Source: Nakamurella antarctica (lineage in GTDB: Bacteria > Actinomycetota > Actinomycetes > Mycobacteriales > Nakamurellaceae). Taken from it: 64,000 nucleotides of DNA. The stretch covers positions 2,728,001 through 2,792,000 of the forward strand of contig NZ_CP034170.1 in NCBI RefSeq assembly GCF_003860405.1, in the 5' to 3' direction. Positions within the stretch are counted from its first letter, which is position 1. The number at the start of each line of letters is the position of its first letter. Positions 35,924-45,152 of the stretch are shown one piece after another. The translations under genes and the position numbers were made by a program. The notes beneath the pieces were generated by a model. The model searched no databases, was not told the origin of the DNA, and saw only the letters and a list, made by a program, of their open reading frames with translations.

Positions 35924-37453
35924 TCAGGACCCTCTCTCGTACCGGAATTCGGTAGGCTTGAAGTGCTCGGGATATTTAGAACCCTGACTGCCCATTGTTA
36001 AATTTACCTTGGCGTCTTGACGGAGCCAAGGACCCACAGATTCGCCTTTACCTGTCCACATAGCATCCGGATTGTGCCCCACATGTTGGCCGGGCAAGTA
36101 AGGGTCGCCCTCACTGGCTTTCAATTTCTTCTCAGCAGCCACTGCGTGATCCTTTGCCCGCAAAAGCTCTTGGTCTTTGCTGGTTGCGACCCGCCCTTCA
36201 GACGCTACTTGCCCGTTTTTCAGCGCCTTATTGGCTCCATCTACTGCTTCTTGAGCCTGCACATGCTGCGCCTCGGTGTAGCCAGAGCGAGGCGGACGAA
36301 ACACCACCGGCCCCGTCAACGCATCATCAATGGCAGAAGCACGCGCCGCCGAAGCCCCCGACCTGATTTCGCTCATCGTAGTACCCACCGAGGCGCTCCC
36401 TCCCCCAGGAAGAGCACCCGCCCGCGACGTCACCAAACCAGACGCTTCATCCAACACCGTCCTGCCATAAGCCCTCGCACCAGCAACCTGAGCGTTCGCC
36501 GAAATAGTGGTCCTCGAAGCCCAAGCCGACGCCGCATCACGCGCCGAACCGGCTCTCGCCTGCGTCAACCCAGCCGCAGCGTCCTCCGCCGCAGCACCAG
36601 CCTTCAAACCCCTCGCAGCATCACCAAAATACTTCAACCCCTTCAACGCCACCCCAGGACCCAACTGCCACAAAGCCTCCACACCCACATCCGCCCACGA
36701 CGCCTCACCCCGCACCGCCTGCACCGAATGCACCCCCAACGCAGCAGCCCCCACCACCGTCATCGCAGTCCCCACACCAGCCATCGCCGCCCCCGCCGCC
36801 GCAGCCCCAGCCGCCGCAGAAGCAACAAAACCAGAAGCAGCCCCCGCCGCCGCCCACGCCGCAGGACCAGCCACCACAAACAACACCACCACAGCAACCA
36901 CCAACAAAACAATCGTGATCACCGCCAAAACACTCGACAAATCCTCCCAAAAATGGGACCACGCCGACCTGTTCTGCATCCCCACCTGATGAGCAGCCTC
37001 CAACGACCCCTGCACCCGATCATCAGCAGACCTACGCTCACCCCCCAACTCATGAAGACTGTCCGTCGCCGCCTGCAACCTCGCCGCAGCCACCCGCACA
37101 GCCTCATCATGCGGATTCACCCCAGCAACAACAGGAACCGGCGCCACCAAAACACCCCCAGCCGCCGCATTCGCAACCACAGCAGCATTCACCGCAACCA
37201 CAGGATCAACCCACGCCCCCTGCGCCGAAACAGCACGCGACTTGTCCCTGTCAGCCGACGCACCAGCCGCCCGAAACCCCTCCGCACGCACAGCAATATC
37301 GGCCACCACAGCGGCATAAGTTACAAACCCATCCCCCGCAACCTGATACGAAGACCCCAACTGATCCAAATGCACCGGCAACTCCAAAATCCGCGCACGA
37401 AAAGCATCCGCCGAATCCCCACGCCACACAGCGTCAGACGCACCATCAGACAA
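35924..37453 (-). CDS. T7SS polymorphic toxin, N-truncated, type-17-like tip (copy 1)
   Basis: A 509-residue protein. It aligns with the full-length toxin at 45593-47191 from DAVWRGDSADAF onward but lacks the first ~40 residues of the T7SS secretion-signal domain, so export is doubtful. An Ala/Val-rich hydrophobic centre (about 165-240) follows. The tip (about 375-509) has QHVGHNPDAMWTGKGESVG, PWLRQDAKVN and KYPEHFKPTEFRYE; from memory this resembles polymorphic toxin type 17 (Ntox17). The 5' junction is near 37455. A SUKH immunity gene follows. Confidence 0.7.
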   Translation of the reverse strand: MSDGASDAVWRGDSADAFRARILELPVHLDQLGSSYQVAGDGFVTYAAVVADIAVRAEGFRAAGASADRDKSRAVSAQGAWVDPVVAVNAAVVANAAAGGVLVAPVPVVAGVNPHDEAVRVAAARLQAATDSLHELGGERRSADDRVQGSLEAAHQVGMQNRSAWSHFWEDLSSVLAVITIVLLVVAVVVLFVVAGPAAWAAAGAASGFVASAAAGAAAAGAAMAGVGTAMTVVGAAALGVHSVQAVRGEASWADVGVEALWQLGPGVALKGLKYFGDAARGLKAGAAAEDAAAGLTQARAGSARDAASAWASRTTISANAQVAGARAYGRTVLDEASGLVTSRAGALPGGGSASVGTTMSEIRSGASAARASAIDDALTGPVVFRPPRSGYTEAQHVQAQEAVDGANKALKNGQVASEGRVATSKDQELLRAKDHAVAAEKKLKASEGDPYLPGQHVGHNPDAMWTGKGESVGPWLRQDAKVNLTMGSQGSKYPEHFKPTEFRYERGS

Positions 37454-37455
37454 CT
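36571..37455 (-). repeat. Toxin core repeat, copy 1
   Basis: About 885 bases encoding the shared secretion-domain/hydrophobic core; aligns without gaps to 46192-47076 (offset 9621) and to 42600-43409 (offset 6029), with only scattered base changes by eye. Confidence 0.9.
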
Positions 37456-37615
37456 ACTAGTCGGCAAACAACCCGAATCCGACCGCAACCGGGCTACTTC
37501 TAGGCTAATTCTCGCAGAAGCCGTCGCCAACTGCATCTGGATTGGACCAGACCGCCCCAAATCCTCCCCCGCTTTGAAACACATCATCTAGCAGCCGCAA
37601 TTGCACAAGAATACT

Positions 37616-38173
37616 TCAAGTTCCAGACTGAACTGGCTTTGCCCCTGCGGTTTTGAAGTCTTCTAAATCTACCTGATGGAGCATAGCAATCCAGTTAAAG
37701 GCGTAAATAAAGGACGGAAACTCGTTGATGTCACCATCACCAACCCAGTAAGCACGCGGGTCTCCTGGATTGGATGAAACTAAAAGGTACTCTCCATCCA
37801 TCGGATCCCGTCCTACGACAAATAGTAAACTGGGATCCAACTCAGGTTCTTCATCAAGAAGAACTTCCAAAACCTCGTCGAATTTTATTGCTTCGCTGGC
37901 GCGTATTACCTCCGAAAGCGAAAATAGCGAAAAGTTGAAGCATATATTGTACCAACCATTTGACAGGGTTATCCATTCGTTGAATTCAGCCGGAGTATTA
38001 TCACAGATGCTCGCGAACTGCTTTAGATCATCACTAGTCGCGCCTAACTCCGGTAGCGTGTCACCTATCAGCAAGGGGTTCTCAAATTTAAGAATCTCAC
38101 GCTTGAGAATTATGAGGAAACCAATCAGATTCTTCCAACCGGCCTTCGTGTTGTCAAATATTTCGGTTGCCAC
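37616..38173 (-). CDS. SUKH-like immunity protein, copy 2
   Basis: About 185 residues and closely related to copies 1 and 3 (ATEIFDNTKAGWKNLIGFLI, ITLSNGWYNICFNFS, LLFVVGRDPMDGEYLLVSS, EFPSFIYAFNWIAMLHQ). The start is GTG at 38173 with GGAGG 6 bases upstream. It follows a toxin of which only the tip remains (38257-38668), so the immunity gene outlived its toxin. Confidence 0.65.
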   Translation of the reverse strand: MATEIFDNTKAGWKNLIGFLIILKREILKFENPLLIGDTLPELGATSDDLKQFASICDNTPAEFNEWITLSNGWYNICFNFSLFSLSEVIRASEAIKFDEVLEVLLDEEPELDPSLLFVVGRDPMDGEYLLVSSNPGDPRAYWVGDGDINEFPSFIYAFNWIAMLHQVDLEDFKTAGAKPVQSGT

Positions 38174-38256
38174 CAGTTGCCTCCAGCTTCGCCCAGACAA
38201 TACTTCCTAATAGTAACAGGAAATACCACTGCCAATGAAGGCAGCTTCGTCGATAT

Positions 38257-38668
38257 TTATCGCGTGGGTTCGTACCGGAATTGAGTCGGCTTGTAATTTT
38301 TAGGATACTTCGAGCCTTGACTGCCAAGGGTTGAGTTCACCTTTCCATCCTGACGGAGCCATGGGCCAACTGACTCTGCCTTCCCGGTCCACATCGAATC
38401 TGGATTGTGACCTGCATGCTGACTCGGAAGATAGGGGTCACCCTCACTCGCAGCCCGCGTCCGCTCAACCTCTCTTGCTTTTTTGCTGGCTTTAGTCAGA
38501 ACTGGGTCCTTCGACGTCTCGACGCGTCCGGTACGCGACAATTGACCGTTCTGCAAAGCCTTATTGGCTCCATCTACTGCCTCCTGCGCCTCCACATGCT
38601 GCACCTCGGTGTAGCCAGAGCGAGGCGGACGAAACACCACCGGCCCCGTCAACGCATCATCAATGGGG
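38257..38668 (-). pseudogene. Type-17-like toxin tip, orphan fragment (copy 4)
   Basis: About 137 codons from IDDALTGPVVFRPPRSG to NYKPTQFRYEPTR, nearly identical to the end of the toxin at 41953-43409 but with a few changes (for example SQHAGHNPDSMWTG). Upstream of about 38668 the sequence has no similarity to the toxin, so it is a displaced 3' end without start or secretion domain. Confidence 0.75.
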
Positions 38669-39206
38669 ATTGCCCGCAGGATCCCCAGCCGCCCAGCGCT
38701 TGCCCCCGCAACCAAACAAACAGCAGCCTGATGAACCAACGAGCCGAAAAGGCTGGACAGCACCTTGACCTCCACGTGTTGACCCCACCCGGCCAGCTCC
38801 CGATGCCCGCATCTTTGCCGGTCAGTACAGCCACCCGCACCACCGCCGAATCCGCACATGCAGCAACAGACGACCTGGAGATCCGCGCCACTAGTCAATT
38901 CGCAGCCCAGACAAAACACCCTCAACGTCCCAGCGCAGTGGCACTCCACCACGATGACGGCTCAACGAACAAACTCTCTGACCAACGCAGCATCGCCTGA
39001 ATGCTGAAGACCCAACACCACGCACCCCTAAGACCGGTACACGCACTCGAAGAAAAAGAACGACCGCACCATCTCGGCCGACAGGCCACCACCAAGGCCA
39101 GGTCGCCGCCGACCCAGTTACCTGGAACGTGGACTGTCCTGTCGGGCACGTCTCGTGGTGGGCTCCTGCCAGCCACCGCCGGCCAACGCACAAATATCCG
39201 CGCTCT
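38669..39206. other. Unrecognised stretch between cassettes
   Basis: About 540 bases of junction DNA between the toxin tip and a YezG gene. Minus-strand frames are Cys/Trp/Gly-rich and look non-functional; no transposase motif was identified. It may be debris of an element or of a third toxin. Confidence 0.35.
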
Positions 39207-39662
39207 TTACTGGGCAAACTGCGGGAACTTCGCCAACCACTGCTGCTCAGTGAATTGTTTACGCACCGCATGCCACTCCGGGATCTCCCCATAAGGCCGC
39301 GGGAACCTTTCCATATCAGCAATGTCCCCATCCGGCCCAGGCGAGATGTGCCAAACAGGCTCACGATCATAATTATACTTAATATCGAACGAATTCCGAT
39401 CACGATCAACAATCGCCACCGCGCTAAGCCATGTCCCGTGCTCGGGGGTAACCATTAGCTTCCGCAACTTAATAAAAGCGTGCACAGCAGTCGACGGCAC
39501 CTCGAGGCTCTGTTCAAGACCAGCCTCATCGAAACTCGTGCAGTATGGCTCGTACACCGCCTCGTTCGCATTGACAAGCATTTCAATCCGACTGCACTCC
39601 TGGGCAGCAGCGCCCAACATAGCCTGCGCAATCACGCTCTGCAGTTCCTGCATATCCGACAT
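39207..39662 (-). CDS. YezG/DUF600-family immunity protein, copy 2
   Basis: A 151-residue relative of 33749-34207: LRKLMVTPEHGTWLS, DRDRNSFDIKYNYDREPVW, DMERFPRPYGEIPEWHAV and an identical end FTEQQWLAKFPQFAQ. It lies 72 bases downstream of the second, degenerate endonuclease tip, its presumed former target. The first half differs more than the second half. Confidence 0.78.
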   Translation of the reverse strand: MSDMQELQSVIAQAMLGAAAQECSRIEMLVNANEAVYEPYCTSFDEAGLEQSLEVPSTAVHAFIKLRKLMVTPEHGTWLSAVAIVDRDRNSFDIKYNYDREPVWHISPGPDGDIADMERFPRPYGEIPEWHAVRKQFTEQQWLAKFPQFAQ

Positions 39663-39734
39663 GGCAGTAGCTTTCTATTGATAGAACATTCGGGGCGGTC
39701 TTGGTGCTTCTCCGCTTATTGTGAAGTTTACCTC

Positions 39735-40096
39735 CTAACTGGAAGGCCTGAGACTAGCGCCATCATAATTAACTTTCACCGACACCTCAACAGACTTCCC
39801 TTGACGAATAGCATCGGCCCACTCTCGTTCCATATCCCCATATTGGCCCTTCCCGCCTCCGTTGAGACTGGCCTTCATCGCCCGGTCATCGCCGCCAGCT
39901 TTCGTCTGCTGGCCTGGGTGTCTTGCACCAGCCACCAGTTCATCGAGCTTTGCGCTGCTGTCCCTGACCCGGCCCAAATCGTCAGTGTGATAAACGAACT
40001 TGTTGTCAACAATGTAGGTGGTGTTGGGTTTCGGCGTGTACAGCTCTTTATTCCACCCACCCTTACCACCAGACTGGGTACGGACAACCGGCAATT
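39735..40096 (-). pseudogene. Degenerate DNA/RNA non-specific endonuclease tip (copy 2)
   Basis: Related to 34216-34776 (LPVVRT, PKPNTTYIVDNKFVYHTD, then HPGQQTKAGGDDRAMKASLN). About 35 residues, including the catalytic D-x-GGH segment, are missing between GQQTKAGG and DDRAMKASLN, and the C-terminus stops early at SLRPSS. It should have no nuclease activity. Its 5' edge meets a short inverted toxin fragment and then an IS3 element. Confidence 0.7.
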
Positions 40097-40137
40097 GGAA
40101 TTCCGAACTCAACGCACCTAAACCGAATACCACCTAT
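40097..40137 (+). repeat. Inverted 41-base piece of the endonuclease tip
   Basis: GGAATTCCGAACTCAACGCA and the following bases to ACCACCTA repeat, in opposite orientation, about 41 bases of the nuclease gene at 34637-34678 (encoding NSELNAPKPNTTY). Here the piece points right and runs straight into an IS3 fragment, marking an inversion breakpoint. Confidence 0.75.
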
Positions 40138-40964
40138 GTGCCGGTGGGCGAAGGTTTCCCGTTCCGGGTACTCGGATTGGCGTGATCGTGCACCATCAGC
40201 GACTGCGCTGTGGCGGCGTGATCTGGCCAGTGTCATCCAGTTCCTGTTTGAGCAGTCCGATAGTACTTACGGTTATCGAAGGATCCACGCTGACCTGGCC
40301 AGGCGTTGTAACCACTGCCACCCTGAGACGGTGCGGGTGCTGATGCGGGAAATGAACTTGGTGACGTGCCAGCCAAAACCGTTCCGGCCGACCACCACCA
40401 TCGCCGGTGACAGTTCCACGACCGCGGACTTGGTCAACCGTGATTTCACCGCCGAGGCGCCGGCGCAGAAGTTGGTCTCCGACATCACCTACATCCAGAC
40501 GTGGGAGGGATGGATGTATCTGGCTGTGGTGTCGGACTGCTTCACCAAACAGGTGGTGGGTTACGCGATGGCCGATCACATGCGCACCGAACTGGTCCTG
40601 CAAGCAATAGATGATGGCGCACAAACAGAAGGCTTTCATTCCTGGAATAACCATATTTCACAGCGACCGCGGCTGCCAATACACCTCCACGGAACTGAAA
40701 GCAGCAGCGAAGCTATATGGGCTACGGCTTTCCCTTGGGCGTACCGGGACTTATTATGATAATGCGTGGGCGGAATCGTGGAATGGGGCTCTCAAAAACG
40801 AACGCGTTAACCGAACCGAATACCCCACACGTAAACACGCACAAATTGACATTACCCAATACATCGAACTAAGATACAACCAGATTCGGCTTCACTCAGC
40901 ACTCGGATACCGAACCCCAAACGAAGCCGAAACCGAATGGCACCAACAGAACACGGCAGCATAA
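40138..40964 (+). mobile_element. IS3-family transposase (OrfB), copy B, frameshifted
   Basis: Covers most of OrfB: VSRSGYSDWRDRAPSA, YGYRRIHADLARR, VSDITYIQTWEGWMYLAVV with the first catalytic D, FHSDRGCQYTS with the second, and WAESWNG with the E. A one-base insertion near 40605 (GCAATAGATGATGG versus GCGATGATGATGG in copy A) breaks the frame. The orfA part and first OrfB codons are missing at the left. Transposition-incompetent. Confidence 0.8.
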
Positions 40965-41317
40965 AACCCACCCAAAAACTGTCCGAGAACAGCAGGGCTG
41001 CTCACACGCCAACCCTGGTCCCTTTGGGCGAGCCATTGCTTAAACGCCTGCTTGGAGCGTCCTTCAACGATTTTCTTCAGCGCAGTCCCGAGGACACGTT
41101 TGGATAGGCAGCCATACAATTCGGAGCTCACCAAATCTAATTAACGCACTTTGACATAACGCGCTGCCCGGCTAACAATACGAACTCGCCAGTGCCGCGG
41201 ACTGCTTAGAAGCACCAAACGTCGTCTACCGCCTCTGGATTGGGACAGGCTGACCTCAATCCTCCCCACATTTATTATTCACCCTCCACTAGTGCAATCG
41301 CATAGGAATGCGCATTT
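40965..41317 (-). mobile_element. IS3 right end and ISL3 remnant
   Basis: The first ~40 bases match the sequence after copy A and probably hold the IS3 terminal repeat. At about 41000-41130 the minus strand encodes LGTALKKIVEGRSKQAFKQW, resembling the ISL3-type GRSK-x-WLA region, without any flanking transposase. Nothing is recognised in 41135-41317. Confidence 0.5.
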
Positions 41318-41869
41318 TCAAGAATGAGCGGGTTTACTTCTCCCCGATTTAAAGCCTTCTAGCGCGCTTTGATGGAGCATCACAATCCAGTTGAAGGCAT
41401 AAATAAAGGATGGAAATTCGTTGGCGTCACCTTCGCCAACCCAGTAGGCACGCGGATCCGATGGATTAGCTGAAACCAGGAGATACTGCCCATCTAACGG
41501 ATCCCGTCCTACGACAAATAGCAACTTCGGATCCAGTTGAGGCTCTTCGTCTAGAATCACCTCCAGAATTTCATCGAATGCCATTGCTTCGCTTGCGCGT
41601 ATTACTTCAGGAAGTGAGAAAAGAGAAAAGTTGAAGTATATGTTGTGCCAACCGTTATACCGACCAATCCATTCGTTGAATTCAGCCGGAGCGGTCTCGC
41701 ATATCCTCGCGAACTCTCGAAGTTCGTCACTAGTTGCACCCAGCTCCGGTAGCGTCTCCCCAATCAGTGAGGGGCTCTCGAATTCAGCTATTTCACGCTT
41801 GATAATAATCAAGAAGCCGACAAGGTTCTTCCAACCGGCCTTCGTGTTGTCAAAGATTTCGGTTGCCAC
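41318..41869 (-). CDS. SUKH-like immunity protein, copy 3
   Basis: A 183-residue member of the three-copy set (ATEIFDNTKAGWKNLVGFLI, IGRYNGWHNIYFNFSLF, LLFVVGRDPLDGQYLLVSA, EFPSFIYAFNWIVMLHQ). GTG start at 41869 with GGAGG 6 bases upstream. It follows the toxin at 41953-43409. The intergenic DNA between the two is nearly identical to that before copy 2, so toxin tip, spacer and immunity gene were duplicated as one cassette. Confidence 0.68.
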   Translation of the reverse strand: MATEIFDNTKAGWKNLVGFLIIIKREIAEFESPSLIGETLPELGATSDELREFARICETAPAEFNEWIGRYNGWHNIYFNFSLFSLPEVIRASEAMAFDEILEVILDEEPQLDPKLLFVVGRDPLDGQYLLVSANPSDPRAYWVGEGDANEFPSFIYAFNWIVMLHQSALEGFKSGRSKPAHS

Positions 41870-41952
41870 CAGTTACCTCCAGCTTCGCCCAGACAATACT
41901 TGCCAATAGTAACAGGAAATACCACTGCCAATGAAGGCAGCTTCGTCGATAT

Positions 41953-43409
41953 TTATCGCGTGGGTTCGTACCGGAATTGAGTCGGCTTGTAATTTTTAGG
42001 ATACTTCGAGCCTTGACTGCCAAGGGTTGAGTTCACCTTTCCATCCTGACGGAGCCATGGGCCAACTGACTCTGCCTTCCCGGTCCACATCGCGTCTGGA
42101 TTGTGTCCTGCATGCTGACCCGGAAGATACGGGTCACCCTCACTCGCAGCCCGGCTCCGCTCAACCTCTCTTGCTTTTGCGCTTTCCTGCATAAGTTGTG
42201 GATCCTTGGACGTCTCGACGCGTCCGGTACGCGACAATTGGCTGTTCTGCAAAGCCTTATTGGCTCCATCTACTGCCTCCTGCGCCTCCACATGCTGCAC
42301 CTCGGTGTAGCCAGAGCGAGGCGGACGAAACACCACCGGCCCCGTCAACGCATCATCAATGGCAGAAGCACGCGCCGCCGAAGCCCCCGACCTGATTTCG
42401 CTCATCGTAGTACCCACCGAGGCGCTGCCTCCCCCAGGAAGAGCACCCGCCCGCGACGTCACCAAACCAGACGCTTCATCCAACACCGTCCTGCCATAAG
42501 CCCTCGCACCAGCAACCTGAGCGTTCGCCGAAATAGTGGTCCTCGAAGCCCAAGCCGACGCCGCATCACGCGCCGAACCGGCTCTCGCCTGCGTCAACCC
42601 AGCCGCAGCGTCCTCCGCCGCAGCACCAGCCTTCAAACCCCTCGCAGCATCACCAAAATACTTCAACCCCTTCAACGCCACCCCAGGACCCAACTGCCAC
42701 AAAGCCTCCACACCCACATCCGCCCACGACGCCTCACCCCGCACCGCCTGCACCGAATGCACCCCCAACGCAGCAGCCCCCACCACCGTCATCGCAGTCC
42801 CCACACCAGCCATCGCCGCCCCCGCCGCCGCAGCCCCAGCCGCCGCAGAAGCAACAAAACCAGAAGCAGCCCCCGCCGCCGCCCACGCCGCAGGACCAGC
42901 CACCACAAACAACACCACCACAGCAACCACCAACAAAACAATCGTGATCACCGCCAAAACACTCGACAAATCCTCCCAAAAATGGGACCACGCCGACCTG
43001 TTCTGCATCCCCACCTGATGAGCAGCCTCCAACGACCCCTGCACCCGATCATCAGCAGACCTACGCTTACCCCCCAACTCATGAAGACTCTCCGTCGCCG
43101 CCTGCAACCTCGCCGCAGCCACCCGCACAGCCTCATCATGCGGATTCACCCCAGCAACAACAGGAGCCGGCGCCACCAAAACACCCCCAGCCGCCGCATT
43201 CGCAACCACAGCAGCATTCACCGCAACCACAGGATCAACCCACGCCCCCTGCGCCGAAACAGCACGCGACTTGTCTCTGTCAGCCGACGCACCAGCCGCC
43301 CGAAACCCCTCCGCACGCACAGCAATATCGGCCACCACAGAGGCATAAGTTACAAACCCATCCCCCGCAACCTGATACGAAGACCCCAACTGATCCAAAT
43401 GCACCGGCA
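41953..43409 (-). pseudogene. T7SS polymorphic toxin, 5'-truncated by IS, type-17-like tip (copy 2)
   Basis: The frame holds about 486 toxin residues from LPVHLDQLGSSYQ to YKPTQFRYEPTR. About 65 residues of the secretion-signal domain are lost at 43409, where the sequence becomes an ISL3 transposase fragment; a chance GTG at 43443 in the IS could open the frame. Core and tip match copies 1 and 4 closely. Without its N-terminus it is unlikely to be secreted by the T7SS. Confidence 0.72.
42600..43409 (-). repeat. Toxin core repeat, copy 2
   Basis: Second copy of the shared toxin core (offset 6029 from copy 1). Copies 1 and 2 continue to match leftward through the pretoxin region to about 36250 and 42280. 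Confidence 0.9.
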
Positions 43410-43654
43410 GGGACTTGTCACCAACAAGATCGTCGGACGCCACCCGAACGGTTCACCGGACAGACGTCGCAGCAACGTATCTCGCGGAACACCCCGCCCA
43501 CCGCAGCTTGCGCATAGCCGGTCGACGGCCATTGACCGGCACAGAAGGATCGCCCGATCCGGTTCCAGGATCTGACCCGTCAACTCCAGGCCGAGCTTGT
43601 CGAGCCGGCAAAACGTGCTCAGATTAGGCACATCGAAAGTAGAGTCAGCCATGT
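43410..43654 (-). mobile_element. ISL3 transposase N-terminal remnant
   Basis: Encodes the missing N-terminal end of an ISL3 transposase: DVPNLSTFCRLDKLGLELTG, a CASCGGRGVPRDTLLRRLSG zinc-finger-like stretch and EPFGWRPTILLV. It is cut at 43410, where the toxin core begins. Confidence 0.65.
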
Positions 43655-43756
43655 CGGGGTCCTCTTGATGGAACGGTGTCAGAATCTCCATCTTGCGAGG
43701 ACCTCGACCCTCACCCAGGCAGCGACGCGCCCCCGACTACACCTTCAACTGGGAAG

Positions 43757-44084
43757 AGCCAGATAACGGCGGCCTTCGGTATGAGATCTGGCGGCGCCTC
43801 GACGAGTTCTACACCTTCGCCGCCCGGTGCGCGACCCCCGAGATTCACCGCCTGGCAACCACCGTCGACTCCCGGCAGGAACCGATGATCACCGCGATCG
43901 AGACGACCCTGTCAAATGCTAAGAGCGAGGGCGAGAACCGAAAAGTGAACCTATCGGCCGCATCGCATTCGGCTTCCGAAACCAAGACAACTAACGACGC
44001 CGCGTACAGTGGGCCTGCACCCGCCAAAAGCGGCGGGCGTCATCCAGTTCCAACCAGCAGTTCCACTGCTAATCCCGAAGAGCC
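43757..44084 (+). mobile_element. ISL3 transposase C-terminal remnant with inverted repeat
   Basis: On the plus strand: GLRYEIWRRLDEFYTFAARC, TPEIHRLATTVDSRQEPMIT and NAKSEGENRKVN, nearly identical to the left ISL3 element at 31005-31350, then a frameshift. It ends in CTAATCCCGAAGAGCC (44069-44084), the complement of a GGCTCTTC-type ISL3 terminal repeat. Opposite orientation to the N-terminal remnant beside it. Confidence 0.75.
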
Positions 44085-44162
44085 TGATAAGGCGACTTCC
44101 GCTGTCCGAAATGGACTGAGCAGATCAGCCTTAATAAGTTCGAGGAGCTTGAACTGTGGTGA

Positions 44163-45152
44163 CTACTGATTGGCCAGGGTGGTGGCCCATTCCTGCTCGG
44201 TGAAATTCTCCCGCACCGGATGCCACCGCGGGATCTGGGAATAAGGCCGAGGGAAGCTCACCTCATCATCAATAAAGTTCACATCGTACGGACGGTCCAC
44301 CCACACCGGATCGGCGTCATACTCAAAATCGATAGTGAACAAATCCTGCAACCTGTCCACCACCACCGTGGCAGTGAACCAAGCCCCGACCTCCGGCGTC
44401 GCCATCGCCGGCCGCATCAAAGCCAACGCCCGCACCACACCCCTAGACTCGGGCAACGTGTAGGCATCACCAGCGGCATCGAAACCCACCACCACCGACT
44501 CCTCCCACTGACCCAAAATGTTCGCCGTAATCTCCACCCGGCGCCACCCCAAGTCATAATCGGCCGCCACCGCCGCCGCCACCGCAGCACGCAACTCCTC
44601 CACCGACAACGGATCCTGCGTCGAACAGGCGCGCTCAATATCGGCCAGATCCGGGTTCTTCTTCTCCAGCACATCCATCAACGAATCAACGCTTTCGCTG
44701 TTAGCCAAAGCAACCTCGCCGCCCGTCACCGGCACCAACGTCAAAATCTCCACCGGCTGCCCACCTGGCTCCGCGGCAATCACATTGAAATGATCAGGCA
44801 TGAAGGGATGAGCGCTCAACAAAACACCCTCAATAAGAGTCCCCGTCAGCAAAACCTGACCACCGTTAGCCACAAGGTCGCCGGCCACAAAACCCCGACT
44901 CCCATCAAGCACCATCTGCAAACTCAGCCGCAGCAAATAATCAGCGGCCCCCTCCTGCCCAGCCTTCACCGAACACACCAGCTCCTGCGGAAACACAGCC
45001 GTCACCGGCGAATCGCATAAACCTACCGTCGAGAACGACACGAACTCCGGCCGAACCCACTTCCATAGCTCCACACCACCCACCACATCAACTCGGCTAC
45101 CCTCACCCAACAACCGAGAAAAATGCTCCACCACCGCACCCACACGCGTCAT
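44163..45152 (-). CDS. SUFU-YezG fusion immunity protein
   Basis: A 329-residue two-domain protein. Residues 1-180 resemble suppressor-of-fused (SUFU) immunity domains: VSFSTVGLCDSPV, FPQELVCSVKAG, and PVEILTLVPVTGGEVALANS. Residues 190-329 are a YezG/DUF600 domain (RPAMATPEVGAWFTATVVVD, FPRPYSQIPRWHPVRENFTE). It overlaps the ankyrin gene by 4 bases and lies in the operon of the GH-E toxin, so it probably helps neutralise that toxin or a former nuclease tip. Confidence 0.75.
   Translation of the reverse strand: MTRVGAVVEHFSRLLGEGSRVDVVGGVELWKWVRPEFVSFSTVGLCDSPVTAVFPQELVCSVKAGQEGAADYLLRLSLQMVLDGSRGFVAGDLVANGGQVLLTGTLIEGVLLSAHPFMPDHFNVIAAEPGGQPVEILTLVPVTGGEVALANSESVDSLMDVLEKKNPDLADIERACSTQDPLSVEELRAAVAAAVAADYDLGWRRVEITANILGQWEESVVVGFDAAGDAYTLPESRGVVRALALMRPAMATPEVGAWFTATVVVDRLQDLFTIDFEYDADPVWVDRPYDVNFIDDEVSFPRPYSQIPRWHPVRENFTEQEWATTLANQ

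Noticed and set aside
36017-37591. Long plus-strand open frame opposite toxin copy 1 (and like frames at 42103-43575 and 45611-47770)
   Set aside because: Arg/His/Pro-rich translation produced by the codon bias of the Ala/Val-rich toxin core on the other strand; no domain, and the frame ends differ between copies.
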